A stretch of DNA of 64,000 nucleotides from NCBI GenBank assembly GCA_949130485.1, contig OX422186.1, positions 7,378,792-7,442,791 on the forward strand, in the 5' to 3' direction. The notes beneath the pieces were generated by a model. That model had not been told where the DNA came from and searched no databases. It was given only the letters and a program-made list of their open reading frames with translations. This DNA is from Agelas oroides (taxonomy: Eukaryota; Porifera; Demospongiae; Agelasida; Agelasidae). Positions 45,801 through 54,200 of the stretch are shown here, piece by piece (position 1 is the first letter of the stretch; the number at the start of each line of letters is the position of its first letter). The position numbers and the translations under genes were made by a program.

Positions 45801-46841
45801 TTAGTAATTTATTATTATTAGCAGTAGTAGGCGCAGATACTACAATAATGGTGTTATTGATTAATTAATTAAGACTCTTCAAAAAATCAGCAACAGTTTG
45901 TCCATTCTCAACCTGATATGGTCCTGGTTGGATGTACTTCAGGATATGCTCTCACTTCATATCACATCCAAACTTGTCATGTCAGGTTGATGAAGCACAC
46001 TCAGCACATCATGAACATTTACAAAATCAATTGTGCTGACCCCATACAGGCAACTCAGACTGAAGGTGGGAAAATCAGAGTGAGCCACATCTAGATTCAT
46101 GAGAAGATTCATGCCCACACTAAATCTACACCTTGCAAACTCGTCACTTTGTAGCCTCGTGCTATGCACTATTTTTCAATTGCAGCTCATGTAATGTTAG
46201 TTATGCTTAGCAAAATGCATGCATACTAGATAGAGAGAGTAACTTTTCAGCCTTCCCCACTAAATTAGCATCCGAAAGATAGCAATTTTGTTTTGTTTGG
46301 TTGATACATGACTATACCTCCCATGTTAATACATTGCTAGAGAAATTCAGTGAGAGCTGATACTTTACTAGCCTCACATTAAACACTATACAAGCACTAA
46401 ACTATAATATATTCATCACTGTAGAAACAGATTAGTTGTTTAACTGGTTATCCTGTTTGCATGGTTTACTTCAGTACTAGGCGCTAATTGTATGTTTCTT
46501 GTTGTTCTTTACAATTAGCCTCTGAGCCATTCAACCAGAGTAATTAATCTGTGATTAAAACAACCAATCTGTTTTTACAATGCATGCAATTGTAGTCACC
46601 AAACACTTAACTGAAACATTTGTTCGTTTTGTTTTGCTGTTTTGTTTTGTTTTGTTTTATGTTTACAGTATATGATAACGTCATGATTATTAAATATTCA
46701 TCTTATTGCAGAGTTATCACAACAAGTGAATGTCCTGCATACAATGTGCCCACATGCACAGTTTCAAATCCTGCATATGCACAGATAACTCGTGCACAAG
46801 ATGAAGGTTCCGCTTACGCAGTGGTGGATATATTGACATAA
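42874..46841 (+). CDS. TM-C: small single-pass membrane protein with NPAY and SAYAVV tail
   Basis: Three exons join in frame: 42874-43016, 43337-43378 and 46712-46841, giving 104 residues. The N-terminus is longer than in TM-A and TM-B (about 20 residues) and is followed by a hydrophobic helix at about 20-44 (IGVVYSVLVLCIVFGCIL). A basic linker (QRR, SKKWKKLEE) leads to a tail with NPAY and EGSAYAVVDILT, where SAYAVV fits the (S/V/I/L)xYxx(V/I/L) pattern. All junctions are phase 2. The second exon's donor (AG|GTTCTT) is weaker than usual, and extra exons in the long second intron are possible. That intron contains a degenerate ORF cluster (44286-45519). The last exon is almost identical to that of TM-B until the final 10 residues. 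Confidence 0.7.
43449..43640. repeat. Repeat fragment starting GGGGCAGTCCCGGATAGA
   Basis: GGCAGTCCCGGATAGA is shared with the last bases of the window (63984-64000), where it follows a similar TATAT context. The fragment also contains an imperfect hairpin (CTGAGCTTCTGCT against GTGGAAGCTCAG) at about 43520-43615. It probably marks the end of an undefined repeat family. Confidence 0.5.
44286..45519 (+). pseudogene. Degenerate ORF cluster with a CCCH zinc-finger-like motif, probable retroelement remnant
   Basis: Several short frames in the same orientation inside TM-C intron 2. The first (44286-44552) has FDQKWRKNPSRKHRDAIRLK, reminiscent of the KxPSxxxRDxxRxxKF segment of transposon ORFs in aquatic animals (an impression, not a search). 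The last (45262-45519) has a CCYHFQGCCRHGTRCTYAH string, which fits a CCCH-type zinc finger (C-x7-C-x5-C-x3-H). The frames are interrupted by stops and shifts, so no intact protein can be read. Confidence 0.35.
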
Positions 46842-47568
46842 CAATACTGCTGCCTGCTGTGACAGCTGTTTGCATGCATGTATGTAAAGTATAACACCTT
46901 AACTTAATTGTGTGTATTAGTGTCATATGTATTTTGCACTTACAGTTACTCATAATTATGATGATGATATTAATTGTTTGAACTCCAGTCCCCCCAACAC
47001 AGATATGGTACAGTAATAGCCTCGTTCCCAGGCCTCCCCCGTTTTACTTTCCGTTTGTGTTCACAATAATACACGGGAGCGGAATACATGGGAGCGGAAG
47101 ACTTCCGATTCCGTGTATTATTGTGAAAACAAAGGGAAGATCAAAACGGGAGAGGCCTGGGACCAAGGCTAGTACAGTAAGGTATGTCTATACACACTGT
47201 ACCTAAAATTTCAGGTGGCACTGAATGCATGTTATGAACTTAAGATAACGTGACATTGTTTAGATGCCAAAAATCTAGCCCCTAGACTCTGAACAATTGC
47301 TTTTAGTGAGTTGGAGAAGTTCTCCATAGCACTAAATGGCCTCTGCTTTTCTTATTGTCAGGGAGGTTTTATGAGGAGTCCACAACTTGCTATATACGTC
47401 AACGTTTATGCCCTAACAATTCAAGAAATGAACTGTTTTCAATGTATTATGTTTGCTGTCAAATGTAGATTTATGCAACACCAAGCCACGAGTGTGTAAG
47501 CTATAAGCTAAGCATAGGAAACTACATGTGTTCAAAATGATGCAGTAAGTGAATTCCTATAGCCTTGA
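46842..47568. other. Convergent spacer between TM-C and PAP-3
   Basis: 3' flanks of both genes, with one complete AGCCTCG-family foldback (47019-47169). No further feature is supported. Confidence 0.5.
47019..47169. mobile_element. Foldback MITE, AGCCTCGTTCCCAGG family (151 bp, best example)
   Basis: TA-flanked palindrome beginning GCCTCGTTCCCAGGCCTC and ending in its complement with GGCCTGGGACCAAGGC. The arms include GTTTTACTTTCCGTTTG..TTCACAATAATACACGG and match almost end to end. Shorter relatives with the same ends are scattered across the window. Confidence 0.88.
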
Positions 47569-49042
47569 TTAATAGGACTTCTCTAAGATCAGTGTGTCGT
47601 AGACTTCGTTGTCTTCATCTCTGATAAACTCAAACACTAGCGTGGTCACGTTGGCTGCCAGCTTTGTGTATCCATAATCCTGCATATGGACACAAACAAA
47701 CAGAACACAATCATAACTCAAAAGAGAAGTGTTGTTACAACTGAATATTTCCTATTTTGTATAAACCGTTGAAATGTACACAGATGCTCCTGAAAATTGG
47801 TAAGTATTCCCAAGTGCATTGTAGCTCCCAGGGACCAGTACATATCGTAACTAATGCACACACATTTTGTATCGTCATTACTTGGGGAACTGAAATAGAG
47901 CAAACTTTTGGTAACAACACTGCTGCTTATATCAAACATGTGATAAGTAAAAGCAGCCTTGGTATATGCAATGCTCTTCAGAATAACCTGGCCATTGTGT
48001 ATTCTCCAATTCATACTTGTTTCTAAAGTTTAGTAACCTAGTAGTAGCCAGAGTGCGGCTCAATTAGAGCAAAGATTGGTCGTTGAAAAATAAATCCGAT
48101 CGGCTACCATGCTGTAAGTGTTAGATTCTCTCAACTTCCTAAAACTGACAACCACCTGAGAATTACATTCACAAGGAGTTGTCCCCACCCATTTTATATC
48201 AACAAGGGTGGAATGAATGAGTATCAGTTACAGCATGATAGATGTCATTTATGATTTGAGGACAAGGGTTGGTTTGTTGAAACTATAAATCCCATACAAT
48301 GGGTAATATCTTATACTAGTTTCCTTACATAATAATCTTCAAACTCAATCCAGTCAGGTGACTCATACCTGTGGAGTAAATATACACACCATTCATCAGA
48401 AATGATACTGGCCTGATGTTAAGTGATGTAAACATGGTATGTAACAGAGCAGTCTTGTTCCCAGTCCTCTGCAGCATTTGTCACTTGCAGTACTCAAGCA
48501 GACAAACATTGCGGAGGCCTGTGAACAAGGCTAGTGGATGTATGGGATGCCAACTGCCAACACCAGACAAGTATACATCCGCAAAACGTAAAGTCAGTAT
48601 CTACGAAGAAGAGACTTACGGAATTAAGTCAGTGGAGAGATCTCTTCCTGCCATCCCAATGACAACATGGACGGTGGCTCCCTCAGTGCAGACCTGCTGG
48701 TAGACAGGGCAGGTTCTCTGGTAGGAGTGGTGGTGAGCCCACATGGCAAGATCCACCTTGTAATCCTGTACATAAATGCAAAAGCATGTAAAAGTGTAAT
48801 TGTATAAACCATACAGTGGTGTTTTAGGTAATTCTGTTGATTAATGGTCTTCACTCATCATAATTATGCATGATTGACATATGCATAAAGACATACAGAC
48901 CCTGCATAAGTTGGTATATAGCAAAAATGTGATTCAAGATCAATGACAACTTGATGTATAAAAAGAAAACATTCAGTGCTTTTCAAAATTTCAGTAATTA
49001 GCTCTTTCACTCCCATGGCTTGCATAGGTTAAATTGCTCAGA

Positions 49043-49081
<39 letters not shown>

Positions 49082-49612
49082 TATATTCCGAGTAGTAAAA
49101 CAATAGCTACCATTAGTGTAGCTACACATGTATCATACACCAGGCTTACATTGAACAGTGGTTCTAAAGATTCTTGCAGTAGTTCAGCCACTGGAAGGTG
49201 ACCATCTGGCCAGTCATCATCAGTACTGGCTACATACATTGGCCTGCCATGCATATGTGTGTGGGAGAAAGAGCCTCACTCAGTGAAATTTATACCCATG
49301 CAAACTTATTGTACAAGTGAGTGCATGTGTACATATCTACAATAATCACCTGTGTCCAGTAAATACTAGCCAGGGAGTGATGGAGCGATTCACAGATGCT
49401 AAGTCATTGCTAATGTAGTCATACTGCAGGGAGCCTTTTCTGAAGTCATGCTCTGTACTCATGACCAAAAAGTGGACACTTCCGTAGTCAAAGGAATACC
49501 TGCATATGTTTAGAAACACATGGAAGTATCTTTTCTTAAGATTTCAGATTACGTATATGAATGTGAACATTTAGATAGATAAGTAGGTAGGTGGGCAGGT
49601 AGATAGGTAGAC

Positions 49613-49695
<83 letters not shown>

Positions 49696-49716
49696 CAGAT
49701 AGATAGACAGACAGAC

Positions 49717-49755
<39 letters not shown>

Positions 49756-51213
49756 TAGACAAACAGGTGACAGTCCTGCTTTACCATGGATAGTCCAGGG
49801 AGGGTCTGGGCATTGGGAACCTCATTTCATGGGGCACTCCACACTCGCCACCTGAGTCTGTGTTGTTAAAATACCCAGGGCTGTACCAAATGATGGAGAT
49901 GAGAATGATGGTGTTAGTCTAAACTGAACTTATGCTGCCTTCATCATGAGTTGTGCAACCACACACCTGGTCATGGTGCCTGCTTGAATGTAGCTACACC
50001 ATGCAGTCCATAACAACACTTATTGCAGCTCTTTAACAATGTGTTAACTGAGCAAAGTAACCGCACCCCAAGATGCTTTAAGAGGTAAGGTTTGCTGGTA
50101 GGCCACTGCTACTTAGCTACAAGACCTGAAGTAGGTTTTAGAGATCAAGATTTTGTGCTGCAAATTTACCTGAAATAGAAAGCCTTAGAGTTCAGAGTTT
50201 TGTGGTTTCTTAAAAAAGCTTTACCCTCAAGGGAGGAGCCAGACATCAGTTTTCTCAATTGTGAATAGCAAGGCACGCCTTCACCTCCTTTATACTCGCG
50301 CGCGCGCGCATTACGAGTATATTGAACGTGTGACGTCACGTAAGCGGAAAAATCGTTTCGGGAGTCGCTGTGAGGGGTGACAGTGGTGTAGCAGGGCCGT
50401 AGACAAGTTTTTTAGTTTGGGGGTGCTAACTTTCACTACACATTATAAGCAGCTGTGTGCTGTAGCTATGTGCTACCGTAGATCGGGAAAATTTCGCTGT
50501 TAAAATAATTTCGCGGTTGAGACCAACCGCGAAAATTTAACACGCGAATATAAACATTTACGCGGCGACGATCAACGAATAATCATGCGCGCACGTCCAC
50601 ACCTACCGAGGTAAATGTCCAATCGACGACTACTCTTGACAGCCACAGCGTTACAACCAGCGATACCTGGCTCTCCCGATACCTGGTAGTAGACTCAACG
50701 CTAAGAACGCACCAGGCGCTCGTCCATATTGTAACCGTCAACCGTTAAAAAGAATTCGCCGATCGAACGAACCGCGAAAATTTAACACTACGAAAACTTT
50801 TTACGCGAATTACGTGAAAATTTCCCGATCTACGGTATATCCTTCAAATACAAATGCCAAAAATTTGGGGGTGCTTCAGCACCCCCAAGCACCCACTTGT
50901 CTACGGCCTTGTGTAGCTGGTGAAGGGAGAGTTGTTGGTGCACCAAAGTTTCATTCATGGGGTAAGTGCACCATGCCATTAACGAATATCAACTCAGATT
51001 GGATGTTCGACGCTTCCTCCGGCCTGTGTATTATATTGGGTTATATTAGTTATATTATTTATTTACGCGGGTCCTTTAAGTTGCATCTTGGGGTGTAACA
51101 AACTATACCTGGAGTAAGGCCAGTTTCTCTCATGATTTCCAATGCAGACCATATATGGCACTGCAGAAGCAATGGGCTGAATCTGGTCAAAAAATGTATC
51201 CCACTATACAATA

Positions 51214-51246
<33 letters not shown>

Positions 51247-54200
51247 GAGGGGGGGAGAGGAGGGAGGGGAGGAGTGTACATGCATGTGTGGATGTGAAGC
51301 ACAGGGAAAGGGTTTTCCATCCATCACATGCGGGCGAAGCTACTAAACAGAGTTGTCCTACCACACTGGAGTATCCTATGGCATAGCTTATGTCTCCAAT
51401 ATGCATGACAAAGTCAATTTCATCTAGCTGCTCCTGGATATGGTTGGTGGTGTTAATAGAGGGCTGCTCAGAGTACATCTGGTAGCTTTCATCAACCTCC
51501 CCACATCCCATGTCTGCAGGGGTGTGTGTGTGTGATGTATGTGTGTGTGTGCATGTGATGTGTGTGGTGTGTGTGTGCGTGTGCGTGTGTGCATGTGCAT
51601 GTGTATGTGCATCATTCATTTAAGGTGGCGGTGAAGTCTTTCGGCGGAGGTTAACAAAAACATAAACATGGGTTAGGCCAGACCAAATTGATTTTCTGTT
51701 TCACGGATCCGGCGGGTCAGCATTCTGAATGCGCCATAAAAAATATTAATTGCGTGGGCGACGGAGTCGCACGCGGATATAGTGCGGACAAGCGTGCACT
51801 AATTTGAATAACCACGTGGCCTCGCTAGTCTCCTGTCAGAGAACGCACTGTGCACTCTAACTCCATGGCATCCGCGTCTTCTAGTGCGCGTCTAGTATAT
51901 TTTCTATGTGTATTGTGCATTGATGTGAGGTTAAAGGTTGGATAATTAATTTTTTTTTTTTTTTTCACCTACCTGCCTGGTCACTACTTGGAGGGAAAAA
52001 ATCCGTGAAACAGAAAATCAATTTTGTCTGGCCTTACAGTCAGGACCAGGGTTACTCCTAGTTTCAGGGTTAGGGTTTGCTTTAGGGCAATCTTGCTTTG
52101 CCTAATTTTAAAAAGGGTTTTAGTAGCTCATTAATATATTCATGAACCCAAAATTGCCACTTGATGGACGCATCACTGTAGGTAGCGTCCTAACCATCAA
52201 TGTATCTCAAATCAGTCTGTGCCAGTTTTTGTTCAGAGTTACTCTCAAAGTCAGGCTAGACTCATGTTTTCCGCTACTCTTGGAATGGACAACTTTGACT
52301 GCACCAAAATGAATGCACATTTCACACTCGGCTTGTCTACGGGAGGGGCTCATTCACGAGTGGAAGCAAGCATTACTAGCCCCACCTCTCCCCCTTATGT
52401 CGCTAAACAACTCACGGTTCTGTTCCCCACACAACTCCTCTGCAGCTTTCTTGTCAATGGCAACATAGTACCAACGATATATTGCGCATTCTCTGAGTTA
52501 AAGCCCAGCCCAGCACTCGAAGCACCGGGCCACGATCACCTACTAGGCTTGGCATACGATTGCAAGACCTGGGCCTGCCCAATGAGTACAGTCTTGGCCA
52601 CTGTGGCCTTTCTGGTGCTTCTAGACACAAGCTTGCTTTCACAAGCAGGCACTTCGCACTACTCACAGCTACTGACACTACAGCACTCTACTAAACTCCT
52701 TCTTTTTTTTTTTTTTTTCTTTTTCAATCTAAGCTTATCTTCAAAGTTCCGACCACATGAGGGGTTCCGCCAGACCACAAGTTAACTAACTTAATTATAA
52801 ACTGATTATTGGATGTCAATGTCGACAGGAAATGGAGAAAATCCCCAATTTTACGGACAGTGAACGGAAGAAGACTCCCAAAACGGACTGTGCGCTAAAA
52901 GTTTACAAAGACAAAGAATTCTATCAGCTTGGATTCCAGGTTTGTTGACCTTGAAAACACAGGGTTCCCTGCCACCTTAAAACACAGCTTGTGTGAAAGT
53001 GTGCATGCGGTAGTTAGCTATACTTGTTCACATAGCTGATCTTTGAAAGCATGCTTTAAGGTGGCACGGTCGTCACTCGGCAGAGGTTAACGAAAACATA
53101 AACCTGGGTTACAGTCAGGACCAGGGTTACTCCTAGTTCCAGGATTAGGGTTTGCTTTAGGGCAATCTTGCTTTGCCTAATTTTAAAAAGGGTTTTAGTA
53201 GCTCATTAATATATTCATGAACCCCAAATTGCCACTCGATGGACGCATCTACACGCTCACTGTAGGTAGCGTCCCAACCACCAATGTATCTCAAAACAAT
53301 CTATGCCAGCTTTTGTTCAAAGCTACTCTCAAAGTCAGGCTAGACTCATGTTTGTCACTACTCTTGGAATGGACAACTTTGACTGCACCAAAATGAATGC
53401 ACATTTTAAAAAATTCACAGCTTGTCTACAGGAGGGGCTCATTCATGAGTGGAAGCAAGCATTACTAGCCCCACCTCTCTCCCTTATGTCGCTAAACAAC
53501 TCACGGCTCTGTTCCACCATAGATAATAGAGTCGTAACCTTACGCTCTATTATCTATGGTTCCACACACAGCCACCGTTCAACTCCCTTGGCTGTCAGAC
53601 TGTAGCACCAACGATAAATTGCGTATTCTAGTTAAAGCCCATCCCAGCACTTGAAGCACCTGGCCACGGTCACCAACTAGGCTAGGCATACGGCCGCGAG
53701 ACCTGGGCCTACTCAACAAACACAGTCTTGGCCACTGTGGCCTTTCTGCTTCTTCTAGACGCAAGCTTGCTTTCACAAGCAGACATTACGCACTACTCAC
53801 AGCTACTGACACTACAGCACTCTACTAAACTCCTTCTTTTTTTTTTTTTTTTTTTTTTTTTTATTTAAGTCGATCTAAGCTTATTTTCAAAGTTCCGACC
53901 ACCACATGAAGGGTGCCGCCAGGCCATATCTTAACTAACTTAATTATAAACTGATTATTGGATGGCAATGCCGACAGGAAACGGGGAAAATCCCCAATTT
54001 TACGGACCGTGAACGGTTTGAGACTCTCAAAATGGACTGTGCGCTAAAATTTTAACAAGACAAAGAAGTCTATCAGCTTGGATTCCAGGTTTGTTGACCT
54101 TAAAAATCCAGGGTACTGTGCCACCTTAAGGTATACACTATAACATTTATCTGCACTGAAAGCTGTACCCATGCAGTTTACACACTAGTGAAGGCATCTA

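Noticed and set aside
49536..49787. Repetitive Tyr/Leu/Ser/Ile ORFs
   Set aside because: Artefact of the GATA/GACA microsatellite in a PAP-3 intron.
52219..52785. 188-residue ORF in TTAA element copy A
   Set aside because: The paralogous copy B does not keep the frame, the end is a T homopolymer, and no domain is visible.
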